From JAVBKA01 sp031546715 (lineage in GTDB: Bacteria; Bacillota; Clostridia; Oscillospirales; UBA929): a DNA stretch of 31,455 nucleotides. The notes below the pieces were generated by a model. The model was not told the origin of the DNA. It saw only the letters and a list, made by a program, of their open reading frames with translations, and ran no database searches. Positions 21,818 to 29,590 of the stretch are shown here, in pieces. Each line of letters opens with the position of its first letter. The first letter of the stretch is position 1. Where the stretch lies: assembly GCA_031546715.1 (NCBI GenBank), contig JAVBKA010000042.1, forward strand, positions 1 to 31,455. Direction: 5' to 3'. A program made the translations under genes and the position numbers.

Positions 21818-23875
21818 TTACTTATCTTTATAGAAATCAGCCTTGATAGTTGTTGCCTTGACTACCTTGTCAAAAAGTGCTAAAACAGGGGGAAGGAAGA
21901 AAATTACCATTGCGACGGATAATAATGTACCGCGACCCAGCAATAAGCCGATAGTTCCCACGATAGGGTTTGACGAGGTGGCATACAGGACAAAGCCGGC
22001 CGATGCGAGAATTGAGGAGGACACCAAAACCGAGAAGAAGGTATCCGCAAGGGTTGCTTTAACAGCGTCTTTCGCGCTCATAATCTTTCGGTTAGCTCGA
22101 TAATTGTCAGTATACAAAATAGCATAGTCAACGGTTGCTCCGAGCTGTACCGTGCTTAGCACAAGGTAACCTATGTACACTAACGGCTGACCTGCAAAGT
22201 AAGGTATTGCGAGGTTTATCCAAATTGCGGTTTCAATTGTAATAAGAAGTAAAATTGGAATGGAAATAGACTTAAAGGTTACTAAAAGTACAAAAGCAAT
22301 GGCAAGAACAGCAATTAAATTAACAACAGCATTGTCACGGGTAACCACGGTTTTCATATCAAAAAGGTTCGATGTTGTGCCTAGAGTGTACACCGAGTCG
22401 GTATAATAGCTTTTTGCAATTTTTTGAACGTTGTCAACCACTCCGAAGGCTTCCTCGCCTTCGTCCTCAGTGCTTGTATAGGCGATTATTCGGCAATAGT
22501 TCTCCGAATAGAACTGCTCTCTGATTTCCTTGTCTAAATACTCAGGGGGAATGGACGTTCCCGCCATATTAGCAAAGGTCACAACACTGGTAATGCTTGG
22601 CTGCTGCGCTAGCTCCTTACTTAAGGCAAGCTCCTGAGAAACGCTGCCTTTTGGAACTAGAATAACTATTGCATTGGATTTGCCGAAAACGCTGTCAATT
22701 GCAATAGCGTCCTGCCCTTCCTTAGAGCTTTCGGCAATTTTGCCTGTTCCGTAGGTGAAGCTTGTTCTGCTTTGTGCAAGGAAGCTGGGGACAATAAGTA
22801 CAACTGCTATAATAATTACAGGTATTTTAACCTTATTTACTAATGTGCCGATACCTTTAAATTTAGGCATAAACGCTTTGTGCCTGGTTTTGTCGATGAG
22901 CTTATACATAAGCAGCGTAAATGCAGGGAGAAACACCATGACGCTGATGAAGCTCAGGGTTATGCCCTTAACGAGATTTAAGCCAAGGTCAGAACCGATT
23001 CTGAAATCCATAAACACGAGGGCCACAAAGCCGAAGAACGTTGTTGCCGCACTGGCGGCAATGGCGGGGAAGGATTTTTTCATTGCCATTTGCATAGCCA
23101 AGGCTACATCGTCGGTTTTCTCGCGGTATTCCGAGAAGCGGTGAAGAAGGAAAATGGCATAGTCAAGGGAAACGGCAAGCTGCAAAATTGGGCTAACCGA
23201 GGAGGTTACAAAGGAAACATTCCCGAGAAAAATGTTTGTGCCCATGTTAATCGCAACAGAAACGCCGATTGCAAGCAAAAAGAGCACTGGCTCAATCCAA
23301 GAGGTGGTTGATAAAACGAGAATCAAAATAATCAGCGGAATTAGGATAAGCATTGCGTTTGTAGATTCCGTGCCAGTCATTTTCTGAGCAGAGGCGGTGG
23401 AGACTGCATTGCCTGAGACATAACCCTTTTCACCCACAAGAGCGTATATTGCGTCAACCACCTCAACTTCGTCACCACTGCGTACAGTAAGTGAAAATGA
23501 GGCGTTGTTGTCTTTGTAATAGGATTCAACTGTGTCCTTATCAGCCATTTCCAGAGGGACTCGTAAATCTATCACATTGTCCAGCCATAAAACGTTTGAG
23601 ACGCCGTCAAGGTCGTCAAGTTTTTTCTTAAAATCCAGTGCTTCCTGAACGGAAACGTCAGGTATCATAACTCTTGTGTTCGGAAGCTCGCCGTTAAACT
23701 CTTCCTGCATTATTTCCAGTGCCTTGGTTGACTGTGCGTCCTCAGGCAGATAGTCAACAATATTGTAGTTGACATTCACCATTAGCATCATCACCAAGGA
23801 AGCCAAAAGAACCACAGAAAAAATCGTCACTACAAGCTTTTTATGGTGGGTAATCCCCACCGCCAGCTTACTCAT
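21818..23875 (-). CDS. MMPL/RND-superfamily transporter
   Basis: A 685-residue polytopic protein with the two-fold RND layout: one helix (about 14-34), a large outer loop, five helices (about 190-325), then again one helix, a large loop and five helices to the C-terminus. The QLAVSLDYAIFLLHRFSEY and QLGATVDYAILYTDNY stretches, each with an Asp in the fourth helix of its half, are the conserved proton-path positions in MMPL/RND proteins. In Firmicutes such pumps export lipids, peptides or drugs; the cargo is not readable. The start MSKLAVGITHHKKL is chosen because GGGGG lies 6 nt before the ATG at 23875; longer in-frame starts at 23902 and 23935 are less likely. It is divergent from a TetR-family gene, its likely regulator. 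Confidence 0.9.
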   Translation of the reverse strand: MSKLAVGITHHKKLVVTIFSVVLLASLVMMLMVNVNYNIVDYLPEDAQSTKALEIMQEEFNGELPNTRVMIPDVSVQEALDFKKKLDDLDGVSNVLWLDNVIDLRVPLEMADKDTVESYYKDNNASFSLTVRSGDEVEVVDAIYALVGEKGYVSGNAVSTASAQKMTGTESTNAMLILIPLIILILVLSTTSWIEPVLFLLAIGVSVAINMGTNIFLGNVSFVTSSVSPILQLAVSLDYAIFLLHRFSEYREKTDDVALAMQMAMKKSFPAIAASAATTFFGFVALVFMDFRIGSDLGLNLVKGITLSFISVMVFLPAFTLLMYKLIDKTRHKAFMPKFKGIGTLVNKVKIPVIIIAVVLIVPSFLAQSRTSFTYGTGKIAESSKEGQDAIAIDSVFGKSNAIVILVPKGSVSQELALSKELAQQPSITSVVTFANMAGTSIPPEYLDKEIREQFYSENYCRIIAYTSTEDEGEEAFGVVDNVQKIAKSYYTDSVYTLGTTSNLFDMKTVVTRDNAVVNLIAVLAIAFVLLVTFKSISIPILLLITIETAIWINLAIPYFAGQPLVYIGYLVLSTVQLGATVDYAILYTDNYRANRKIMSAKDAVKATLADTFFSVLVSSSILASAGFVLYATSSNPIVGTIGLLLGRGTLLSVAMVIFFLPPVLALFDKVVKATTIKADFYKDK

Positions 23876-23922
23876 TCTTTTCCCCCATATCTCTATATCC
23901 ATTGCTTTTTTGTACAATATAT

Positions 23923-23951
23923 AGTATAATGACACCGTGTTGATTTTACAA
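23923..23951 (-). promoter_or_regulatory. Promoter of the MMPL operon with palindrome in the spacer
   Basis: On the reverse strand TTGTAA (23946-23951), a 17-nt spacer and TATACT (23923-23928). The spacer contains the palindrome ACACCGTGT (23932-23940), where a repressor could block RNA polymerase. Confidence 0.6.
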
Positions 23952-23981
23952 CAGGCAGATTAATAAAAAATGTCGTGTTGG

Positions 23982-24005
23982 CAACAAAAGCGCTTAGTTT
24001 TGTTG
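23982..24005. promoter_or_regulatory. Inverted repeat, candidate TetR-type operator
   Basis: CAACAAAA (23982-23989) and TTTTGTTG (23998-24005) form an 8-bp perfect inverted repeat with an 8-nt spacer. It overlaps the -35 box of the regulator gene and lies in the shared intergenic region, consistent with autoregulation. The assignment to this regulator is inference. Confidence 0.5.
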
Positions 24006-24031
24006 TTTATTTTCCTTCCAATTTTTAAACT
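24003..24031 (+). promoter_or_regulatory. Possible promoter of the TetR-family gene
   Basis: TTGTTT (24003-24008), a 17-nt spacer and TAAACT (24026-24031), 30 nt before the ATG. Both boxes are only fair matches. Confidence 0.4.
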
Positions 24032-24061
24032 TTTTTTTAACAAAAGAAAGGACATGTTTTC

Positions 24062-24634
24062 ATGCCAGAAAAAACTGACAGACGCACGAAATACACCAAA
24101 ACGGTGCTCAAAGAGAGTATTTTGAAACTAATGAAGGAAAAGCAACTTTCAAAGATTTCAATCAAGGAAATTTGCGAAGGTGCAGACATAAACCGCACTA
24201 CCTTTTACGCCCACTATGCCGACCAATACGACCTATTGCGTCAAATCGAGGACGAGGTAGTTTCGGAAATAACAAATGCGCTTTCTGAATTTAGTAATAT
24301 CAGCGACACCACACAGACATACAAAATGATTAAGCGGATTTTTGAATATGTAGCTCAAAATGGTAGCACCTGTGAGGTGTTACTCAGCGACAAAGGCGAT
24401 GTGGGATTCTTAAAAAGAATAATGATGATTGCCGAGCAGGCAACCCATGCGTCAAGAACCGCGCAAGGAAGTATTGATGCGGAAACTGCGGAATATTTAT
24501 ATCTCTACGCCATAAACGGCAGTATCGGAGTTTTGCAGCAGTGGCTGAAAACAGGCATGAAAAAATCAGCCAAAGAGATGGCTAACATCGTCACTAAGCT
24601 GACAATACAGTTACCGCAGGTGGTATTTAAGTAA
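24062..24634 (+). CDS. TetR/AcrR-family transcriptional regulator
   Basis: A 190-residue regulator. The N-terminal helix-turn-helix (about 10-60) has the clear TetR pattern: SKISIKEICEGADINRTTFY followed by AHYADQYDLLRQIEDE. The C-terminal ligand domain (about 75-185) resembles the TetR_C_33 type common in Firmicutes, with LYLYAINGSIGVLQQWLKTGMKKS. It is transcribed away from the MMPL operon across 186 nt containing inverted repeats, so it probably represses that efflux operon and itself until a ligand binds. The start ATG has AAAGAAAGGA upstream. Its 3' end overlaps the convergent pseudouridine synthase gene by 8 nt. Confidence 0.92.
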   Translation: MPEKTDRRTKYTKTVLKESILKLMKEKQLSKISIKEICEGADINRTTFYAHYADQYDLLRQIEDEVVSEITNALSEFSNISDTTQTYKMIKRIFEYVAQNGSTCEVLLSDKGDVGFLKRIMMIAEQATHASRTAQGSIDAETAEYLYLYAINGSIGVLQQWLKTGMKKSAKEMANIVTKLTIQLPQVVFK

Positions 24635-25508
24635 TCTTAAAGCAGCCGAAGGCAGCTGAAAAATACTCAGGCGGCTTGCAGCTATATTCTACGGCTGTAC
24701 CAGTGACGGGATGTATAAAGCTTATGTGGCTGCAATGAAGTGCGCCGTTTGGAAAATTGTCGCTTTCTGTGCCGTAGAGATAATCTCCTGCAATGGGACA
24801 GCCAAGATATGCCATGTGAACCCGAATTTGATGTGTGCGCCCTGTTTCCAGAGTGAAGCGCAGGAGGCTGTATTTGTCCGATTTACTTACGACTTCGTAA
24901 TGTGTTACCGCCCGCTTGCCGTTTTCGTCAACCCTCCGCAATATACTACTGCCGTCAACACGGGCGATAGGCTTGCTGACAGTGCCACACATGTCAGGCG
25001 GTGAGCCTTCCACGATGCCTGTGTAGCCCCTTGACACAGCTCCGGTAATAAACTGCTGATACATGTTTGCGGAATGAGAGTTTTTCGCAATAACCACTAA
25101 GCCGCTCGTGGACTTGTCAAGACGGTTCACGGCGCGAAAAACAAAGGGTATCCCTCGTTCTGCGTGCATATGAAGGACACCATTGGCAAGAGTTGAGTAG
25201 TTGTTTTGGGTTGGATGGGTGGACATTCCCGACGGCTTGTTGACTACTAACAAGTCGTCATCCTCAAAAATGATGTCAAAATGCAGTTTTTCAGGGGTAA
25301 CGTGCTGGCTAGACGTTGAATCGGTAAAGTTCAGCGACAAAACGTCGCCTGTTTGCATAAGACGCCGCACAGTTACATGCTCATCGTTTACGCAGATGCC
25401 GTCATGCAGCAGCTTTAACCGTTTTATTTGCGCCAGTGAGAGGTGCAGTGTGGCGGTTATGTACTCTTTGACGGTTTCCGAGCGGGTTATGACATAGGAT
25501 TTTATCAT
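24627..25508 (-). CDS. RluA-family pseudouridine synthase
   Basis: A 293-residue enzyme of the RluA/RluD family, which converts specific uridines in rRNA or tRNA to pseudouridine. An S4-like N-terminal part (LSLAQIKRLKLLHDGICVNDE) is followed by the catalytic domain: LLVVNKPSGMSTHPT, the catalytic Asp131 in NRLDKSTSGLVVIAK, and LETGRTHQIRVHMAYLGCPIAGD. All motifs look intact; Asn stands where many homologues have His before RLD. The target site cannot be told. It is convergent with and slightly overlaps the TetR gene. The ATG at 25508 has only a weak AAAGAAG site in front. Confidence 0.92.
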   Translation of the reverse strand: MIKSYVITRSETVKEYITATLHLSLAQIKRLKLLHDGICVNDEHVTVRRLMQTGDVLSLNFTDSTSSQHVTPEKLHFDIIFEDDDLLVVNKPSGMSTHPTQNNYSTLANGVLHMHAERGIPFVFRAVNRLDKSTSGLVVIAKNSHSANMYQQFITGAVSRGYTGIVEGSPPDMCGTVSKPIARVDGSSILRRVDENGKRAVTHYEVVSKSDKYSLLRFTLETGRTHQIRVHMAYLGCPIAGDYLYGTESDNFPNGALHCSHISFIHPVTGTAVEYSCKPPEYFSAAFGCFKIT

Positions 25509-25611
25509 TTATGGCTTCTTTCTAGTTTTGTTTGTGATAGCTAATATTTTACTACATCACTTAGGTAAATGCAAAGGCTTTGTTTACAAAATCGCAACGT
25601 ATTAAGAAATA

Positions 25612-25648
25612 TTACAACAAAAGTGCTCAAATCGCACTTTTGTTGTAA
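25612..25648. terminator. 15-bp stem hairpin, probable bidirectional terminator
   Basis: TTACAACAAAAGTGC and GCACTTTTGTTGTAA pair perfectly around a 7-nt loop. The T-rich outer stem acts as the T-run in both directions. It lies 64 nt beyond the DUF421 gene stop and about 100 nt upstream of the pseudouridine synthase gene. Confidence 0.65.
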
Positions 25649-25712
25649 ACTGTGATGCGCTGATAGGCTTCTATTTGATGTTTGGTTGGTGCTGGTATCT
25701 ATACAAAATTGC

Positions 25713-26402
25713 CTAAAACGCACGCTTTTTCTGGACAAACAGTGCGCCTTCGGCGGTTAGTTCTGCGTATAAAACCTGTTTGACGGAAGTGATTCCTTGC
25801 TTTTTTAGTTCGCCGTACAGCCAATCGGGGGTTTTGCCGTATTCAATTAAATTGCGGCGAATTAACCGACCGTCTGTGATGATTTCGCTGGGCAAAAACG
25901 GTGGCTCTTGTTCCGCAAGTCCTACATCGGCTTTTGATGGCTGCTGGAATGCCGTCTTTTTAACAACGCTCAGCTCGCCGTGTGGCTCTAGAATGGCGTA
26001 TTGCACCTCGCCGATTGCAAAAACATCCTTTTCACGAAGGAGCATGGTCAGGTCGTCAATATTAAGGCGCATTTTCTTTAGCTCTCGGGCTTGGATAACG
26101 CCCCGCTTTATCACAATTGTAGGCTCGCCGTCAAGAAATATTCTAACGCTGGGCATATGCAAGGTCATAAGCTCCACAGCGAGGATTAGAGCACTCCACA
26201 GTGTCATGCCAATAACGCCGTCGGAAATGGCGACATCCTTGTGGATTATCATGTCGCCCGCCATATTTCCTAGGGCGATGCCAGTGATATATGTGAAAAG
26301 TGTAATCTGGCTTATTTGCTTTTTTCCTGCAAGGCGTGTAAGTATCATCAGTACTCCAAAGCCTACCAGTGTTCGTATAACTACATCCCAAACGCCTTCC
26401 AT
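25713..26402 (-). CDS. DUF421 membrane protein (YetF/YrbG-like)
   Basis: A 229-residue protein with about three N-terminal membrane helices (about 5-22, 32-52 and 62-82 with the conserved RLAGKKQISQITLFTYITGIALGN between them). A cytoplasmic DUF421 domain follows (SVRIFLDGEPTIVIKRG, then KMRLNIDDLTMLLREKDVFAIGEVQYAILE). A C-terminal DUF3290-like or second alpha/beta piece closes the protein. Relatives include YetF, YrbG and YkjA of Bacillus, some tied to spore or envelope physiology; no enzymatic activity is established. The ATG at 26402 follows TTGGAGGGA; a longer frame to 26441 is rejected. It stands alone on the minus strand. Confidence 0.88.
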   Translation of the reverse strand: MEGVWDVVIRTLVGFGVLMILTRLAGKKQISQITLFTYITGIALGNMAGDMIIHKDVAISDGVIGMTLWSALILAVELMTLHMPSVRIFLDGEPTIVIKRGVIQARELKKMRLNIDDLTMLLREKDVFAIGEVQYAILEPHGELSVVKKTAFQQPSKADVGLAEQEPPFLPSEIITDGRLIRRNLIEYGKTPDWLYGELKKQGITSVKQVLYAELTAEGALFVQKKRAF

Positions 26403-26479
26403 ACTATCCCTCCAATAAACGAATAGTATTAGTATTGGCAAAAACTACTCAAAAATGCAGAAAATGTGCGCAATAGGTA

Positions 26480-26515
26480 AAATCCGCCGAAAGCAACACT
26501 TGCTTCGGCGGATTT
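26480..26515 (-). terminator. Intrinsic terminator after the radical SAM gene
   Basis: AAATCCGCCGAA and TTCGGCGGATTT pair, extended inward by GCAA/TTGC with one bulged base. On the reverse strand ATTTTACC follows, 13 nt beyond the radical SAM gene stop. Confidence 0.8.
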
Positions 26516-26528
26516 GTTAGAAGTAGAG

Positions 26529-28070
26529 CTACTTCGCGATTTCTTTTTTCTTCATTTTCAGGTTGACGGATTTATTGCGAAGTGCGATATAAAGTTTTGG
26601 TGAAACCTTCATCAAGGTGCGTTTCATACCGTGAATCAGCTTACCCCAACCTTTGTGCAACGCAACAAAGAACAAATGGGGCTTATACTTAAAGGTGAAC
26701 ATGAAGTCAAACAGCTTTTCTAATGGTACGCCTAAAAATTTCGGCAGTGCGTAGCACAGCTTGTACAATCGCACGTAAATCCTAAAGTAATGCTGAGCGA
26801 AAATAACCTGAGCGTCGGGATATAGAGGCTGGTCGCAAATGACTTCCTTTGTCCAGTCGGTTTTGTCGTGAATAAAACCTGCCTCCCACGCCATGTCTGT
26901 CAGTTTGGTGTGAGGGAATGGGTAAAAGATACTGACGACCATTTTATTGGGTTTGATTCTCGCATTGAGCTTAATGGTTTTCAGCGAGCGTTTGAGGGTT
27001 TCATAGGGCAGACCCACTATGTTAAAGCACAGGGTTGAAATTTTGTATTTTCTGAAATAGGAAAAAGTGCGCTCGATTAGCTCGTCCGACATGTTGCGGT
27101 GCAGGTACTTGCTTCTGATTTCTTCGTCCCCGGATTCGATGCCCACGTCAACAAGGTAACAGTTGGCGTCTTTAAGCTTGCGGACGACTTCCTCGTCAAG
27201 TAGGTCAAGTCTTAGTCTACATGCAAAAGGAACGTGAATTTCCTTGGCGTACAGCTCAATAAAGGCGTTAAACCAGTCCTTTTTCATGTTCAGAATACTG
27301 TCCATAAAGTTGAAATACTCAAAAAATGGGTATTTCTCGAGAATCAGCTTTAAGTATGCAATAGCCTTCTCAGGGCTTTTAAAACGTGCGTAGCTTTTTG
27401 ATTTTGGATACACCTCACGAAGCTGAGAGTTGGCGCAGTAGGTACAGCTAAAAATGCAACCCCTTGACACCATAACGATAGCCGTCTTAATCCTAGAGGA
27501 CAAAAAGCTTCCGAAGTCAAACAGCTCTAGGTCAGGCATAGGCAGACTGTCAAGGTCTGCAATGTACGGGCGGACGGGGTTTCTAATCTGCTCGCCGTTG
27601 CGGTTAAACCAAATGCTGGTGGTGGCGTATAGCTCGTCGGGGTTTTCTAGTCTGTTGCAAACGTCTAGCATTGGGTACTCGCCCTCGCCGATGCAAACTG
27701 AGTCAACGCCAACGTCAGTTATAACTTCCTCTGGGCATAATGTGGCGTGATAGCCGCCGACCATGGTGAAAATCTTGGTTGCTTCCTTTGTCCACACCAG
27801 CATTTGCTTGACGTATTTATACGCGCTTGTCCATGCGGAAAACGCAATCATGTCAGGCTTTTGGGCGGCAACCTCTTTAAGGTATTCCTCACGGCTGACC
27901 ATCGCCCCTAAATGGTACAGGGCAACGTCATGCCCTCCTTGCTTTAAAACTGCTGAAATAGATGCAATTCCCTCTGAATAGCTGCCTTTGAGCTGAGTTC
28001 CTGCACTGTTTTCAACAAAATCGGGATAAACTATAAGCACTTTGCGTTTTACAAAGTTTTCTTGCGGCAT
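26529..28070 (-). CDS. B12-binding-domain radical SAM protein
   Basis: A 513-residue enzyme. The first part (about 8-170) is a cobalamin-binding Rossmann domain: VLIVYPDF, then GGYHATLCPEEVITDVGVDSVCIGEGEYP. The radical SAM domain follows (about 195-420), with the cluster-binding CX3CX2C at C205, C209 and C212 (SRGCIFSCTYCANSQ) and downstream VDVGIESGDEE and NIVGLPYET strands. A basic 90-residue tail closes the protein. The layout resembles the BchE/HpnJ class that performs difficult methylations or ring changes with methylcobalamin. The substrate is not evident and no biosynthetic genes surround it. The ATG at 28070 follows GAGGTGGAG; an in-frame start at 28118 is rejected. Confidence 0.9.
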   Translation of the reverse strand: MPQENFVKRKVLIVYPDFVENSAGTQLKGSYSEGIASISAVLKQGGHDVALYHLGAMVSREEYLKEVAAQKPDMIAFSAWTSAYKYVKQMLVWTKEATKIFTMVGGYHATLCPEEVITDVGVDSVCIGEGEYPMLDVCNRLENPDELYATTSIWFNRNGEQIRNPVRPYIADLDSLPMPDLELFDFGSFLSSRIKTAIVMVSRGCIFSCTYCANSQLREVYPKSKSYARFKSPEKAIAYLKLILEKYPFFEYFNFMDSILNMKKDWFNAFIELYAKEIHVPFACRLRLDLLDEEVVRKLKDANCYLVDVGIESGDEEIRSKYLHRNMSDELIERTFSYFRKYKISTLCFNIVGLPYETLKRSLKTIKLNARIKPNKMVVSIFYPFPHTKLTDMAWEAGFIHDKTDWTKEVICDQPLYPDAQVIFAQHYFRIYVRLYKLCYALPKFLGVPLEKLFDFMFTFKYKPHLFFVALHKGWGKLIHGMKRTLMKVSPKLYIALRNKSVNLKMKKKEIAK

Positions 28071-28086
28071 ATGCTCCACCTCTAAA

Positions 28087-28114
28087 ATAACATGTATAAT
28101 TAAATTTATGTCAA
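28087..28114 (-). promoter_or_regulatory. Possible promoter of the radical SAM gene
   Basis: On the reverse strand TTGACA (28109-28114), a 16-nt spacer and TGTTAT (28087-28092). It lies very close to the start codon, so the leader would be extremely short. Confidence 0.3.
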
Positions 28115-28137
28115 TCATCTAATGATGCGTAAAATAC

Positions 28138-28172
28138 TTGACTTTTTAATATGGTACAGGTTAGTATACCAT
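28138..28172 (+). promoter_or_regulatory. Promoter of the DUF1848 gene with overlapping inverted repeat
   Basis: TTGACT (28138-28143), an 18-nt spacer and TAGTAT (28162-28167). The arms ATGGTA (28151-28156) and TACCAT (28167-28172) flank the -10 box, so a regulator could act here. The leader is about 95 nt. Confidence 0.5.
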
Positions 28173-28269
28173 TACTTAGGCAAAATGGCAAGAAAATATT
28201 AGGTTGTATTGTGTCGAGAGATGTTAGAGATTATGTCAACATAGAAAAAAACGAAACGGAGGAACCGCC

Positions 28270-29145
28270 TTGATAGTTTCAGCATCACGAAGAACGGATA
28301 TCCCATGTTATTTCTCCGAATGGTTTATCAATCGGCTTAAAGTAGGAAGCGTCAAAGTGCGCAACCCCTTTAATGCGGGGCAGATACGAACAGTATCCTT
28401 ACTAAGGAAAGATGTTGACTGCTTCGTATTTTGGACAAAAGACCCTAAACAAATGATTGAACGATTAAACACTCTTGATGTTGAGGGTTACAGCTATTAC
28501 TTTCAATTCACCCTAAACCCTTACGGCGCAGACCTTGAGCGGAGCTTGCGAGACAAGTCGGAGCTTGTCAAAACCTTCAAGGAGCTTAGCCAACGTATTG
28601 GCAGCGACAAGGTACTATGGCGATACGACCCGATAATTCTCAACCAGAAATACACCGTTGACTTCCACAAAAACGCCTTTTCCCGACTGTGCGACAGCCT
28701 TTCTGAGCATACTAAACTTGTTCAAATCAGCTTTGTGGACAAGTATTCAAAGGTAGTCGCGGATATTGGTGAGGTCACCAAAGAGGACATGCATTCAATC
28801 GGTGAAGCGTTCGGAAAAACAGCCAAGGAACATGGAATCGCCATCCAAACCTGCTGTGAGGATGTTGATTTCTCGGAAATGGGCTTCTCGGAGGGCGCAT
28901 GTATAGATAGAGCGTTAATTGAAAGAATAATCGAGCAGAGCTTAAAGGTTAAGCGCGATGCCAGTCAGCGAAAGGGTTGCCGATGCGTGCAAAGTGTGGA
29001 TATCGGGGTATACAACACCTGCAAAAATGGCTGTATCTACTGCTACGCCAACCATAGTCGGGGGTCAATTGATAAAAACTTGAAGCGTCATAATCCAATA
29101 GGGGAAGAAATGATAGAAGCAAAAACAGGAGGAAGTAATGACTAA
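28270..29145 (+). CDS. DUF1848 protein with C-terminal radical-SAM-like Cys motif
   Basis: A 291-residue protein that starts with TTG (MIVSASRRTDIPCYFSEWF), supported by GGAGGAA 7 nt upstream and by the family N-terminus. The conserved N-terminal SRRTDIP and the CFVFWTKDP stretch mark DUF1848. Near the C-terminus are C237 and C239 (KGCRCVQSVDIGVYN) and then C251, C255 and C258 in CKNGCIYCYANHS. That is exactly CX3CX2C, the spacing that binds the radical SAM iron-sulfur cluster, but at the end of the chain instead of the start. No function has been established as far as I know. The stop overlaps the next gene by 8 nt, so it is translationally coupled to a low-molecular-weight phosphatase. Confidence 0.88.
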   Translation: MIVSASRRTDIPCYFSEWFINRLKVGSVKVRNPFNAGQIRTVSLLRKDVDCFVFWTKDPKQMIERLNTLDVEGYSYYFQFTLNPYGADLERSLRDKSELVKTFKELSQRIGSDKVLWRYDPIILNQKYTVDFHKNAFSRLCDSLSEHTKLVQISFVDKYSKVVADIGEVTKEDMHSIGEAFGKTAKEHGIAIQTCCEDVDFSEMGFSEGACIDRALIERIIEQSLKVKRDASQRKGCRCVQSVDIGVYNTCKNGCIYCYANHSRGSIDKNLKRHNPIGEEMIEAKTGGSND

Positions 29146-29590
29146 AATAATGTTTGTTTGCCACGGAAACATATGCCGTTCACCTATGGCGGAAATGATT
29201 TTCAAGGATATTATTACCAAAAAGGGCGCGTCCCATAACTTCGTCGTGGCGTCGTCAGCAACAAGCACAGATGAAATCGGAAACGGCATTCATCACGGCA
29301 CTCGCCACAAGCTTGCAGAGAAAGGTGTGACTGCTTTTGAGCATTATTCGACGCAGCTCAAAGCATCCGACAATGATAAATACGACTACATAGTCGGTAT
29401 GGACTCGCAGAATGTGGACAATATTTTGCGTATTGTAAAGGCTAATCCGTCTAATAAAGTTTCCCGCCTGTTAGACTTCACATCCGTGAACAGAGACATC
29501 GCCGACCCTTGGTATACCGGTGATTTCGAGAAAACGTATCAGGACGTTTTAGCAGGGTGCACCGCCCTTGCGGAAAAGTTAGGGCTGTAG
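29138..29590 (+). CDS. Low-molecular-weight protein-tyrosine phosphatase
   Basis: A 150-residue protein of the LMW-PTP fold. The P-loop near the N-terminus is VCHGNICRSPMAE, with nucleophile C8 and R14 (CX5R). The general acid is D123 in IADPWYTGDF. In bacteria these enzymes remove phosphate from tyrosine, often on exopolysaccharide kinases or stress proteins; the related arsenate reductases lack the DPW(Y/F) loop. All catalytic residues are intact. It overlaps the DUF1848 gene by 8 nt and, at its 3' end, the convergent HD phosphohydrolase gene by 12 nt. Its substrate is unknown; no capsule operon is nearby. Confidence 0.93.
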   Translation: MTKIMFVCHGNICRSPMAEMIFKDIITKKGASHNFVVASSATSTDEIGNGIHHGTRHKLAEKGVTAFEHYSTQLKASDNDKYDYIVGMDSQNVDNILRIVKANPSNKVSRLLDFTSVNRDIADPWYTGDFEKTYQDVLAGCTALAEKLGL

